A DNA stretch of 64,000 nucleotides, from NCBI RefSeq assembly GCF_014644315.1, contig NZ_BMKL01000001.1, positions 1,499,001 to 1,563,000 on the forward strand, read 5' to 3'. The notes beneath the pieces are model-generated. The model did not search any database. It was not told where the DNA came from and worked only from the letters and a program-made list of their open reading frames with translations. The DNA is from Tsuneonella deserti (GTDB lineage Bacteria; Pseudomonadota; Alphaproteobacteria; Sphingomonadales; Sphingomonadaceae). The position numbers and the translations under genes are program-made. Shown piece after piece: positions 56,636-64,000 of the stretch; within the stretch, counting starts at the first letter, position 1, and each line of letters opens with the position of its first letter.

Positions 56636-58054
56636 TTAGAGCGCGGAGAGTCCGAGGAAGCTGGGGACAGGACCGTTCCACTCGCCCGGCTGCAGGATCG
56701 GCTCCCGCTCAATCTCGGCAGGACTGGTACGCTCCTCACGCCGCGGGGGGTCTTCCCGGACCACGCCGCCACGGCGGCCAGATCCATGGGCAGCCTCTTC
56801 CCGCTCACGACGCGGCCGTCCGCGTTCACGGGGCCGCCGATCATCGCGGTCGGTCGGGGAGCGTTCGGCCCTTTCTTCCCGCTCCGGTCGGGGTTGCCGT
56901 TCAGGCTCCGGCTCCGGAGCTTTGAGCTCGACCCTCAGGTCCTTCTTGCCGAAGACCGGGATAGGCGCCTGGGTCAGCTTTTCGACATTGGCGATCGCTT
57001 CGGCGTCATCTTCCGCAACGAATGTGAAAGCCCGGCCCTTGGCGCCCGCGCGCCCGGTGCGACCGATGCGGTGAACGTAGTCGTCCGGGTGCCATGGCGT
57101 GTCGAAGTTGAACACGTGGCTTACGCCCTTCACGTCCAGCCCGCGCGCGGCCACGTCGCTGGCCACGAGGATGTTGACCTGCCCCGTCTTGAAGCGTTCC
57201 AGCTCCTTCATACGGCTGGCCTGGTCCATGTCACCGTGGATTTCCCCGCTTGAAAAACCGTGACTGAGCAGGTCCTTGTTGATTTCGCGAACGGTCGTCT
57301 TGCGGTTTGCGAAGATGATCGCGGTATCGACGAGATCGTTGCGCAGCAGCCATCGAAGGGTGGAACGCTTGTCACGCGCCTTCACCGGCACCTTGAAGGC
57401 AGCGATGTCCTCGTTGGTGGAGGCCCGGCGGCTGACCTCGATCCGCTTGGGATTGGTCAGGAACTTCTTTGCCAGCTTCTCAATCGGCGGCGGCATCGTC
57501 GCGCTGAACAGCATCGTCTGCCGGGTGGAAGGAAGCTTCGAGCAGATGAACTCGATATCGGGGATGAACCCCATGTCGAGCATCCGGTCAGCCTCGTCGA
57601 TCACCAGCAGCTCGCACCCGGTGAGCAGGATCTTCCCGCGCTCGATAAGGTCCATCAGGCGGCCCGGCGTGGCGATCAGCACGTCCACCCCGTCGCTCAA
57701 GGCCTTGAGCTGGTCGCCCATCTGAACGCCGCCGATGAGCAGCGCCATCTTGAGGTCGTGATTTACGCCGTACTTCTCGAAATTCTCGGCTACCTGGGCC
57801 GCGAGTTCCCGCGTCGGTTCGAGGATCAGCGACCTCGGCATCAGCGCACGGCGGCGGCCGTGGCCGAGGATGTCGATCATCGGCAGCACGAACGAGGCGG
57901 TCTTGCCCGTGCCGGTCTGCGCAATCCCGACGATATCCTTCATCATCAGGACCGGAGGTATCGCCTGCGCCTGGATGGGCGTGGGCTCGCTATAACCGGC
58001 GGCTTCGACCGCCTTTAGCAGTTCGGGCGAAAGGCCGAGGTCGGCAAAAGTCAT
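56636..58054 (-). CDS. DEAD-box ATP-dependent RNA helicase (RhlE-like)
   Basis: 472 aa. Q motif YSEPTPIQ (21-28), motif I AQTGTGKT (45-52), DEAD at 153-156, SAT at 184-186, and HRIGRTGRAG are all intact. The last ~100 residues are a charged Arg/Glu/Pro tail, as in RhlE/DeaD proteins acting on rRNA and mRNA structure. It stands alone, with a 163-bp upstream gap. Confidence 0.93.
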   Translation of the reverse strand: MTFADLGLSPELLKAVEAAGYSEPTPIQAQAIPPVLMMKDIVGIAQTGTGKTASFVLPMIDILGHGRRRALMPRSLILEPTRELAAQVAENFEKYGVNHDLKMALLIGGVQMGDQLKALSDGVDVLIATPGRLMDLIERGKILLTGCELLVIDEADRMLDMGFIPDIEFICSKLPSTRQTMLFSATMPPPIEKLAKKFLTNPKRIEVSRRASTNEDIAAFKVPVKARDKRSTLRWLLRNDLVDTAIIFANRKTTVREINKDLLSHGFSSGEIHGDMDQASRMKELERFKTGQVNILVASDVAARGLDVKGVSHVFNFDTPWHPDDYVHRIGRTGRAGAKGRAFTFVAEDDAEAIANVEKLTQAPIPVFGKKDLRVELKAPEPEPERQPRPEREERAERSPTDRDDRRPRERGRPRREREEAAHGSGRRGGVVREDPPRREERTSPAEIEREPILQPGEWNGPVPSFLGLSAL

Positions 58055-58217
58055 GCAGTCTCGATTTGCTGTGGTTTGCGAGCGGTGCGCTCGCCCTTAT
58101 GACGAGGATGCCCTTCTTGGGAAAAAAGCACCCTGGACGAAGGCTGTACGCCGTCCGTCACGATCCGCTCGCGCCCTGCCCGCAGGAGGGACGAAAGTCA
58201 AGGTTTGCGCGGCCGCC

Positions 58218-58751
58218 TCAGTCGTCCTTGTCGACGAGCTGGCGCATCCTGCTGATCGAGCAATTGGATCCCGCCCGTGAGTGCAGCTTGTCACGATCGG
58301 CGCAGAGCATGCCGTCGTTGCTGCGCTCGATGTAGAAGCCCGAATAGAAATCGCGCGCGCTGCAGGCTTTCTCCAGGCTGGCCGAAAGCAGCCGCTGATC
58401 GCGCATGAACAGCAGGAGACGTCCGCCAGCGTCGGGTTGGACCGCCGCGATCCCGGCCAACGGCACGCACTTGCCGATCTTGCGCTCCTTCAGCCGGCGG
58501 GCGTCCTGCGGAGCGGGCGGCGGGATCAGGCTTTGACGAGGGATCCGGCCCGGCGGCGAAATGCGCACGATCACCCGCTGCTCGATTCGAACCTGCTTCT
58601 CGATCGGCACTCGCGTCGGCTCGACGCTTCGGGCCGCGCCGGTTCCCTGCGGCCGCACAGTTTCGGGCTTGGCCACCGGCAGATGCTCCACAACACCGGC
58701 GCCGGAGACCACCAATGCTACTGGAGCTGCAAGGGCAAGGATGGAGTTCAT
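58218..58751 (-). CDS. Exported hypothetical protein with four cysteines
   Basis: 177 aa. A weak signal peptide (MNSILALAAPVALVVSGAG) is followed by a Pro/Val-rich stretch and a Cys-containing C-terminal half (GKCVPLAG, KACSARDFYSGFY, GMLCADRD, SNCSISRMRQL). The spacing suggests two disulfides in the periplasm. I recall similar proteins in Erythrobacter-like genomes, but they have no assigned role. It diverges from the FAD oxidase gene; a GCCGGT-TGAAT-ACCGGC inverted repeat (58778-58794) lies in the gap. Confidence 0.75.
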   Translation of the reverse strand: MNSILALAAPVALVVSGAGVVEHLPVAKPETVRPQGTGAARSVEPTRVPIEKQVRIEQRVIVRISPPGRIPRQSLIPPPAPQDARRLKERKIGKCVPLAGIAAVQPDAGGRLLLFMRDQRLLSASLEKACSARDFYSGFYIERSNDGMLCADRDKLHSRAGSNCSISRMRQLVDKDD

Positions 58752-58862
58752 GAGACCGAAGGAAGCGCCTTAAGTGAGCCGGTTGAATACCGGCTTAACC
58801 CCTTGAACATTTGGCGCCAGTGGTAGCGCTTGCGTGAGGGTCTGTGTCATAGCGACGGGACC

Positions 58863-60311
58863 ATGACCGATCGCAGCGATTTTCTCGAAGCAGCCGGCGC
58901 CATTCTGGGACCGCGCGGATTTACCCGCGATGCAGAACTCATGGCGCCGTGGCTAACCGATTGGCGCGGCCGCTTCACGGGACGTGCGCTTGCACTCGCC
59001 TCACCTGCCACAACGGAAGAGGTTTCCGCACTGGTGCGACTTTGCGCCGCGCACCGGGTGCCGATAGTGCCGCAAGGCGGCAACAGCGGAATGTGCGGCG
59101 GCGCCACCCCCGATGACACCGGCGAAGCGATTCTGCTTTCACTCCGGCGGATGGATGCGATCCGCAGTCTCGATGCATCGGAGAGAAAGGTCGTTTGCGA
59201 AGCGGGCGTGATCCTGCAGTCGCTGCATGATGCAGCCGCCCGGGAAGGAGTTCGATTCCCGCTTACCCTGGGCGGCAAGGGATCGGCCACGGTCGGCGGG
59301 CTGATTGCGACCAACGCCGGCGGTACGCAGGTTCTCCGGCATGGCTCCATGCGGGCGCAGGTCCTCGGTCTGGAGGCAGTCCTTGCGGACGGCAGCGTGT
59401 TTTCCAGCCTGACGCCGCTGAAAAAGGACAATCGCGGCTTCGACCTCAAGCAGTTGCTGATCGGCTCCGAAGGAACCCTGGGCATCGTCACTGCCGCCAC
59501 CCTGCGGCTGGTGCCCGCCGTCGCCGTCCGCGCGGTTCTCTGGGCGGGGATCGCCTCGCTCGAAGCAGCACGGGCGCTGCTGCTGCATTGCGAGGACGCG
59601 GCAGGCGAGGCGCTGGAAGGTTTCGAGGTGCTGTCCCAGGAAACGCTTGGCGATGTCATAAGCCACCTGCCGTCGGCCCGCCCGCCGCTAGGCGATGCCC
59701 ACCCATGGCACGCACTGATCGAACTGGTCGCCGATCGCGCGTCGGCCGAGCGGCTGCCCGAGCTGGCCGAGACATTGCTGACGGGCGCGCTCGAACGCGG
59801 CCTTCTCGAAGACGCTACGATTGCTGCAAACGAGACGCAGGCCGAGCAGTTCTGGGCGTTGCGCGACGCCATCGCGCCGGCCGAACGCGCCCGCGGCCCC
59901 GCGGTCCAGCACGACATCTCCGTTGCGGTCGAGCGGATGCCGTCGTTCGTGGAGGAAGCGGTGCCGCTGGTGGAGCGGTCCTGGCCCGGAACCCATGCGG
60001 TCGCTTTCGGCCACCTGGGCGATGGCAACGTGCACTTCCACGTGATCGCGCCCCCTGGCGCGGACCCGCTCGCGTGGCAGGCCGGAGACGGCAAGAAGAT
60101 CAGCGCTCAGGTCTATGAACTGGTGACCCGATGGGGCGGTTCGATCAGCGCGGAGCATGGAATCGGCCAGCTCAAGCGCGAAGAGTTCGCCCGATTGGGC
60201 GATCCCGTTGCATTGGCCATGCTGCGCGCGGTGAAGCAGGCGCTCGATCCTCAGTCCCTGCTCAATCCGGGCAAACTGGTCCCGCTTGCACCGATGCACG
60301 ACAATCCTTAA
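58863..60311 (+). CDS. FAD-linked oxidase (D-2-hydroxyacid/D-lactate dehydrogenase type)
   Basis: 482 aa from ATG 58863. FAD_binding_4 domain: VPQGGNSGMCGG, TLGGKGSATVGGLIATNAGGTQ and GSEGTLGIVT. The C-terminal FAD-oxidase_C region contains AFGHLGDGNVHFHV and SAEHGIGQLKR. Relatives oxidise D-lactate, D-2-hydroxyglutarate or glycolate (GlcD). The substrate cannot be fixed. No partner Fe-S protein gene adjoins, which fits a single-subunit D-2-hydroxyglutarate-type enzyme. Confidence 0.9.
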   Translation: MTDRSDFLEAAGAILGPRGFTRDAELMAPWLTDWRGRFTGRALALASPATTEEVSALVRLCAAHRVPIVPQGGNSGMCGGATPDDTGEAILLSLRRMDAIRSLDASERKVVCEAGVILQSLHDAAAREGVRFPLTLGGKGSATVGGLIATNAGGTQVLRHGSMRAQVLGLEAVLADGSVFSSLTPLKKDNRGFDLKQLLIGSEGTLGIVTAATLRLVPAVAVRAVLWAGIASLEAARALLLHCEDAAGEALEGFEVLSQETLGDVISHLPSARPPLGDAHPWHALIELVADRASAERLPELAETLLTGALERGLLEDATIAANETQAEQFWALRDAIAPAERARGPAVQHDISVAVERMPSFVEEAVPLVERSWPGTHAVAFGHLGDGNVHFHVIAPPGADPLAWQAGDGKKISAQVYELVTRWGGSISAEHGIGQLKREEFARLGDPVALAMLRAVKQALDPQSLLNPGKLVPLAPMHDNP

Positions 60312-60381
60312 AGCGCGCGCTTTCCGCAGCGCGGCCAAATACCCGACGCTGTTGCAATCACGTGCTTTCGGGAGATCGATC

Positions 60382-61164
60382 ATGGCCACCGCGCCGCAGC
60401 CCACCCTGCCCCTGTTTTATAATGACCTGATGCCGCTCAACAGCCGCGATCATGCCAAGTATCGCAGCAACCCGGGCGACGGCCTCACGTGGCTGGTGAA
60501 CCAGCATGCGGTACCGCTCACTTCGGACGAGTTCATCCAGGCCCAGCGCCATTTCCCGATTGTCTTCAGCTCGGGCGAAGGATCCGTCCCGCTCGCGCTC
60601 ATGGGTCTCAACGAAGGGGTGAACACCTTCATCGACGACGGGGGCAAGCTGATCGAGGATGTGTACATCCCGGCTTATGCGCGCCGCTATCCGTTCCTCC
60701 TCGCGCGCCTGGCTCCGGACGCACAGGAGCTTTCGCTTTGCTTCGATCCTGCCAGCGGCCTGCTCACCGAGACAGACACCGGAGAGGCGCTGTTCGAGGA
60801 CGACGGCAAGCCTGCCCCGCTGGTTCAGGGTGCGCTGGAGTTCTGCCAGAAGTTCGAGGAAGCCGGTGCCCGCACCCAGGCTTTCGTCCAGGAACTCATC
60901 AACAAGGATCTTCTGATGGACGGGGAGATAGCGATCACCCGCAACGACGATCCGGACAAGCCGTACATCTATCGCGGCTTCAAGATGATCAACGAAGAGA
61001 AGCTGCGCGAACTCGATGCGGAGACGGCCAAGCTGTGGACCGGCAACGGGATCATGGCGCTGATTTTCGCGCACCTGTTCTCGATGGACATGATGCGGCA
61101 CATCTTCGGCCGCCAGGCGGCTCAGGGCAAGGTTCCAGAGCAGCAGGGCCAGCCCGCGGCCTGA
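60382..61164 (+). CDS. SapC family protein
   Basis: 260 aa from ATG 60382 (GGGAG 7 nt upstream). The sequence (FYNDLMPLNSRDHAKYR..., FPIVFSSGEG, VPLALMGLN, IPAYARRYPFLL) matches the SapC family, first named for S-layer secretion in Campylobacter, though the link is weak. In sphingomonads SapC proteins often sit next to tryptophan halogenases or TonB receptors; none is here. A soluble protein without signal peptide. Confidence 0.9.
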   Translation: MATAPQPTLPLFYNDLMPLNSRDHAKYRSNPGDGLTWLVNQHAVPLTSDEFIQAQRHFPIVFSSGEGSVPLALMGLNEGVNTFIDDGGKLIEDVYIPAYARRYPFLLARLAPDAQELSLCFDPASGLLTETDTGEALFEDDGKPAPLVQGALEFCQKFEEAGARTQAFVQELINKDLLMDGEIAITRNDDPDKPYIYRGFKMINEEKLRELDAETAKLWTGNGIMALIFAHLFSMDMMRHIFGRQAAQGKVPEQQGQPAA

Positions 61165-61187
61165 CGGGCGAAGCGTTCCAAACCTGC

Positions 61188-61216
61188 GGTCGGGCGGTTC
61201 TTGAAACCGCCCGACC
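61188..61216 (+). terminator. Long hairpin 24 nt after sapC
   Basis: GGTCGGGCGGTT (61188-61199) and AACCGCCCGACC (61205-61216) form a perfect 12-bp stem with loop CTTGA. No U-run follows, so it is either a Rho-assisted terminator or an RNA-stability element of sapC mRNA. Confidence 0.55.
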
Positions 61217-61271
61217 ATTCACTACCTTGGTTCTGCCTGGTCCGCGCATCCCCTCATGGCCGGACCGGGTC

Positions 61272-61337
61272 AGTGCACTGACGTGCACTTCCTCCCTGAA
61301 CCTTGGCCACCTCGTGCATCGCACGGGGTGGTTTTTT
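61272..61337 (+). ncRNA. Candidate small RNA or structured 3' UTR of sapC
   Basis: A 7-bp hairpin (AGTGCAC-TGAC-GTGCACT, 61272-61289) is followed by a C/U-rich single-stranded stretch with CCTCCC (anti-SD-like), then a textbook terminator (61307-61337). This 5' hairpin/CCUCCC/terminator layout resembles alphaproteobacterial anti-SD sRNAs. No good promoter was seen upstream, so it could be processed from the sapC mRNA. No homology search was possible. Confidence 0.35.
61307..61337 (+). terminator. Rho-independent terminator
   Basis: CCACCTCGTGC (61307-61317) pairs with GCACGGGGTGG (61321-61331), one T:G wobble, a 3-nt loop, followed by six T (61332-61337). It is the strongest intrinsic terminator in the window and lies 8 nt before the convergent N-formylglutamate amidohydrolase stop. 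Confidence 0.88.
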
Positions 61338-61344
61338 ATTGGCT

Positions 61345-62283
61345 CTATTCCGCAGCAAGGCCAAAGCGGCCGGGTCGCGCAATCGAGGCTACCTCGTTTG
61401 CAAGCAGGCGCACGAGCCCGGAAAGCAGGCGCGCGACCCCTGCCGCCCTTCCGCTCGGCTCCAGCAGGCGCCCGTCGAGGTAACTGGACCGGCACACCTC
61501 GATCTGCAGCGCGTGAATGCCGCGCGCCGGCGCGGCATGGTGGTCGAGCACGAAGCCGCCTGCGTAGGGCCGGTTATGCGCTGCCTGGCGCCCCTGCGCC
61601 TCGAGATAGGAAAATGCCGCTGCCACGAGAGCGCGATCGCAACTCGCCCCGAAGCGATCGCCAATGACGAACTCCGCCCCCGGACGTCCGCCTGTTCGGG
61701 CAGGAAGCGGAGGCATCGAGTGCAAGTCCACCAGCAAGGCCGCGCCCCACCTATCGCGTAGCTGGTGCAGCGCGCCACGGAGCGCAGCGTGATAAGGCTG
61801 GTGGATTCCGGCAAGGCGGTTTTCGAGGTCGCCTCGCTCCATGCGGCGCTTCCAGATTTCCCCGTGCCCCGGCAGCCTTCGCGGAACGATGCCCAGGCCC
61901 CCGCGCGCGCGCCGATTGGCCAGTGAATGCCGCGTGCCGGAAGGCGGGGCGCTATCGGCGACCATCGACCAGTCCATGTCGTCCGCCGAGCGGTTGAGAT
62001 CGAGCATCGCCCGCGGCGCGTGGGCGACCAACAGGCCCGCACCGGTCGATCGGGCGATCGCCTTGCCCAGCACATCGGCATGCCGGTCCTCCAGCCGCAA
62101 GGCGGATACGGTCGAATCCCTCATCCGCGCGAGGAGATCGTCGGGGTAATCCCGGCCGGCGTGGGGGACGGCAATCAATACCGGTAGCGGCGCACCAGGC
62201 GGCAAATGCAGCGTAAAAGCCGGAGAGTTCGTGCCCGGGATCGATCCTCCCGGCTGCCCCCGCTCGTCGCGCTGTTCATCCAT
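61345..62283 (-). CDS. N-formylglutamate amidohydrolase family protein
   Basis: 312 aa. PF05013 signatures are present: VLIAVPHAGRDYP, LEDRHAD, DLNRSADDMDW and LLVDLHSMPPLP. These enzymes hydrolyse N-formylglutamate or related amides (HutG-type in histidine degradation), but no hut genes are here. It diverges from cpdR with about 100 bp between starts. I recall the same pairing in several alphaproteobacteria, which hints at a conserved link rather than histidine catabolism. Confidence 0.88.
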   Translation of the reverse strand: MDEQRDERGQPGGSIPGTNSPAFTLHLPPGAPLPVLIAVPHAGRDYPDDLLARMRDSTVSALRLEDRHADVLGKAIARSTGAGLLVAHAPRAMLDLNRSADDMDWSMVADSAPPSGTRHSLANRRARGGLGIVPRRLPGHGEIWKRRMERGDLENRLAGIHQPYHAALRGALHQLRDRWGAALLVDLHSMPPLPARTGGRPGAEFVIGDRFGASCDRALVAAAFSYLEAQGRQAAHNRPYAGGFVLDHHAAPARGIHALQIEVCRSSYLDGRLLEPSGRAAGVARLLSGLVRLLANEVASIARPGRFGLAAE

Positions 62284-62379
62284 CGTTGTTCAACGTGGTG
62301 CGCGTCGGCCTGCGTGTCAAAGCGGATCGCAGCCGCGTCCGCGAAAGATTTCTTAATGCCGATGTGCTATGCGTTAGGG

Positions 62380-62769
62380 ATGAACGAGCTTCCCCCGATC
62401 CGCATTCTCCTTGCCGAAGACGAAGATGCCATGCGTACCTACCTCGCGCGGGCGCTGGAGAATGCCGGCTACGAAGTCGTATCGGTCGATCGGGGCACCG
62501 ACGCACTCCCGCTGCTTGAGGATCAGCACTTCGACCTGCTGCTATCCGACATCGTGATGCCGGAGATGGACGGGATCGAGCTTGCCCAGCGCTGCAACGA
62601 AGTCAGCCCGTCGACCAAAGTCATGTTCATCACCGGATTCGCCGCCGTCACCCTCAAGGCGAGTCGCGAACAGCCGCGCGCCAAGGTCCTGTCGAAGCCA
62701 TTCCATCTCAAGGACCTGGTGATGGAAGTTGACCGGGTATTTCACCCCGATGCGGCTGCAAGCCTCTGA
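62380..62769 (+). CDS. cpdR: CpdR-type single-domain response regulator
   Basis: 129 aa. A receiver domain with the phospho-acceptor Asp57 (LLLSDIVMPEMDG), acidic residues 13-16 (LLAEDEDAM), Thr in FITGFAAVTL and the Lys in VLSKPFHLKDL. No output domain. In Caulobacter the unphosphorylated CpdR delivers ClpXP to the pole to degrade CtrA and other cell-cycle proteins; the CckA-ChpT relay phosphorylates it. The ATG at 62380 has AGGG adjoining, too close for a standard SD, so the start is less certain; ATG 62356 or 62362 are alternatives. Confidence 0.87.
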   Translation: MNELPPIRILLAEDEDAMRTYLARALENAGYEVVSVDRGTDALPLLEDQHFDLLLSDIVMPEMDGIELAQRCNEVSPSTKVMFITGFAAVTLKASREQPRAKVLSKPFHLKDLVMEVDRVFHPDAAASL

Positions 62770-62774
62770 CCCCC

Positions 62775-62803
62775 TTGCGGCGGCGCGAAGCCGCCGCTAC
62801 ATG
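62775..62803 (+). promoter_or_regulatory. Candidate tRNA-Val promoter with hairpin spacer
   Basis: TTGCGG (62775-62780) and TACATG (62798-62803) are 17 nt apart. A perfect 8-bp hairpin (GCGGCGGC-GCGAA-GCCGCCGC, 62777-62797) overlaps the -35 and fills the spacer; it could also mark the end of the cpdR transcript. Confidence 0.35.
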
Positions 62804-62850
62804 GCCGCCTCGCCGACAGGACCAGTGCCTGCCGGCATGCTCGATGGTGC

Positions 62851-62925
62851 GGGCGTATAGCTCAGTGGTAGAGCACTATGTTGACATCGTAGGGGTCCCA
62901 AGTTCAATCCTTGGTACGCCCACCA
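62851..62925 (+). tRNA. tRNA-Val (anticodon GAC), CCA encoded
   Basis: 75 nt. The acceptor stem GGGCGTA/TACGCCC is fully paired, with discriminator A and encoded CCA. The anticodon stem CTATG/CGTAG (one T:G) holds the loop TTGACAT, anticodon GAC reading GTC. D and T arms are standard (AGCTCAGTGGTAGAGC; AGTTCAATCC). Confidence 0.96.
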
Positions 62926-63035
62926 TCGGGAACTGAGAGGCGTCGCGGAAGCGGCGCCTTTCGCGTTTCGGGCCTCCCCTTGCACCCCCGCCCTGCCCTG
63001 CTAAAGCGCCGGCAACTCCACACAGCAGGACCGAC

Positions 63036-64000
63036 ATGGCAAAGATCAAGGTGAAGAACCCGGTCGTCGAAATCGACGGCGACGAGATGACCCGCATCAT
63101 CTGGCAGTGGATCCGTGACCGGCTGATCCTGCCCTATCTCGACATTGACCTGAAGTATTACGATCTCTCGGTCGAGAAGCGGGACGAGACGGAAGACCAG
63201 ATCACCATCGACTGCGCCAACGCGGTCAAGCAGTACGGCGTCGGCGTGAAATGCGCCACGATCACCCCGGACGAGGCGCGGGTCGAAGAATTCGGCCTGA
63301 AGAAGATGTGGAAGAGCCCCAACGGCACGATCCGCAACATCCTGGGCGGCGTCGTTTTCCGCGAGCCGATCGTGATCCAGAACGTACCTCGGCTGATCCC
63401 CGGCTGGACGGACCCGATCGTCGTCGGCCGCCATGCCTTCGGCGACCAGTACAAGGCGACCGATACCCTCATCCCCGGCCCCGGCACTCTCCGTCTCGTC
63501 TTCGACGGCGACGATGGCGAATCGATCGATCTCGAGGTGTTCAAGTTCCCCTCGAGCGGCGTCGCGATGGCGATGTACAACCTCGACGATTCGATTCGCG
63601 ATTTCGCCCGTGCGAGCTTCAACTACGGCCTAAACCTGGGCTGGCCGGTTTACCTCAGCACCAAGAACACGATCCTCAAGGCCTATGACGGGCGCTTCAA
63701 GGATTTGTTCGCGGAAGTCTTCGCCAACGAAGGCTTCGCAGAGAAGTTCAAGGCCGCAGGCATCGTCTACGAGCACCGCCTGATCGATGACATGGTCGCC
63801 AGCGCGCTCAAGTGGTCGGGCAAGTTCGTGTGGGCGTGCAAGAACTACGACGGCGACGTCCAGTCGGACCAGGTCGCGCAGGGCTTCGGCTCGCTCGGCC
63901 TGATGACTTCGGTCCTGCTCACGCCAGACGGCAAGACCGTCGAGGCCGAAGCCGCCCACGGGACCGTCACCCGCCACTACCGCCAGCACCAGCAGGGCAA
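63036..64000 (+). CDS. icd: NADP-dependent isocitrate dehydrogenase, C-terminus cut by window edge
   Basis: ATG 63036 (AGGA 5-6 nt upstream) opens a frame that runs 321 codons to the window edge. The N-terminus [21 protein letters not shown] is that of the eukaryotic-like, homodimeric IDH found in alphaproteobacteria. The substrate and metal motifs [48 protein letters not shown] and [10 protein letters not shown] are visible. About 85 residues are missing on the right. It catalyses isocitrate to 2-oxoglutarate in the TCA cycle. Confidence 0.95.
   Translation, partial: MAKIKVKNPVVEIDGDEMTRIIWQWIRDRLILPYLDIDLKYYDLSVEKRDETEDQITIDCANAVKQYGVGVKCATITPDEARVEEFGLKKMWKSPNGTIRNILGGVVFREPIVIQNVPRLIPGWTDPIVVGRHAFGDQYKATDTLIPGPGTLRLVFDGDDGESIDLEVFKFPSSGVAMAMYNLDDSIRDFARASFNYGLNLGWPVYLSTKNTILKAYDGRFKDLFAEVFANEGFAEKFKAAGIVYEHRLIDDMVASALKWSGKFVWACKNYDGDVQSDQVAQGFGSLGLMTSVLLTPDGKTVEAEAAHGTVTRHYRQHQQG

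Overview
The window is a dense (~65% GC by eye) chromosomal segment of an alphaproteobacterium, most probably Sphingomonadales, and within it an Erythrobacter/Altererythrobacter-like lineage. The reasons are the split F1/F0 ATP synthase clusters with a b' subunit, a TIGR02300 acidic protein, CpdR, a DUF1153 (SciP-like) protein, SapC, an intergenic REP pair of the CCCGGATCAAGTCCGGG type, and protein family matches remembered from sphingomonads. The genus is inference. No insertion sequence, prophage structural gene, CRISPR array or rRNA was seen. Two genes run off the window: an S24 repressor at the left edge and isocitrate dehydrogenase at the right edge.

Layout. 1-1.2 kb: a LexA/CI-type S24 repressor (minus) diverges from two small genes of unknown function across a paired operator. 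1.25-6.9 kb: a minus-strand metabolic group (2-hydroxyacid dehydrogenase, ThDP-dependent acetolactate-synthase-like enzyme, Atg22-like MFS transporter, aldehyde dehydrogenase), then a REPIN-like repeat. 7-12.4 kb: a minus-strand run of DUF4197 lipoprotein, fsa, cobT, nitroreductase and cysS. 12.5-18.9 kb: priA, a glutathione transferase, a CPBP protease, Ada/Ogt and a two-TM serine protease. 19-24.5 kb: atpHAGDC (F1), a VanZ-like membrane protein and a DUF1153 protein. 24.5-27.8 kb: ffh-rpsP-rimM, tRNA-Ala(GGC) and the TIGR02300 protein. 27.9-34.7 kb: aroA-small membrane protein-cmk, rpsA with a long leader and a clear terminator, gloB, a quinone oxidoreductase and a flavodoxin-like protein. 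34.7-37.3 kb: atpI-B-E-F'-F (F0). 37.4-41.3 kb: ydbH-ynbE-ydbL. 41.3-53.3 kb: radC, purB, then lapA-pyrF-trpF-trpB-trpA-accD-folC, an AmpG-like transporter, an isolated Rieske oxygenase alpha subunit, a pseudouridine synthase and rsmD. 53.3-64 kb: a secreted Y/W-rich protein, uvrD/pcrA, a 52-residue hydrophilic protein, a DEAD-box helicase, an FAD-linked oxidase, sapC followed by a terminator and possible small RNA, an N-formylglutamate amidohydrolase, cpdR, tRNA-Val(GAC) and icd.

How the genes work together. The two atp clusters about 11 kb apart supply all ATP synthase subunits. The trpFBA-accD-folC string with pyrF and purB forms an amino-acid, nucleotide, lipid and folate biosynthesis block. 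aroA-cmk-rpsA and ffh-rpsP-rimM are translation and secretion clusters. YdbH, YnbE and YdbL correspond to an inner-to-outer-membrane lipid transport module.

Most of the window is ordinary housekeeping DNA. The parts that most deserve a second look are the S24 operator pair, the 2-hydroxyacid dehydrogenase/ThDP enzyme/transporter/ALDH cluster, the REPIN element, the SciP-like small protein, and the hairpin-CCTCCC-terminator structure after sapC. I did not find a clearly new defence or mobile system.
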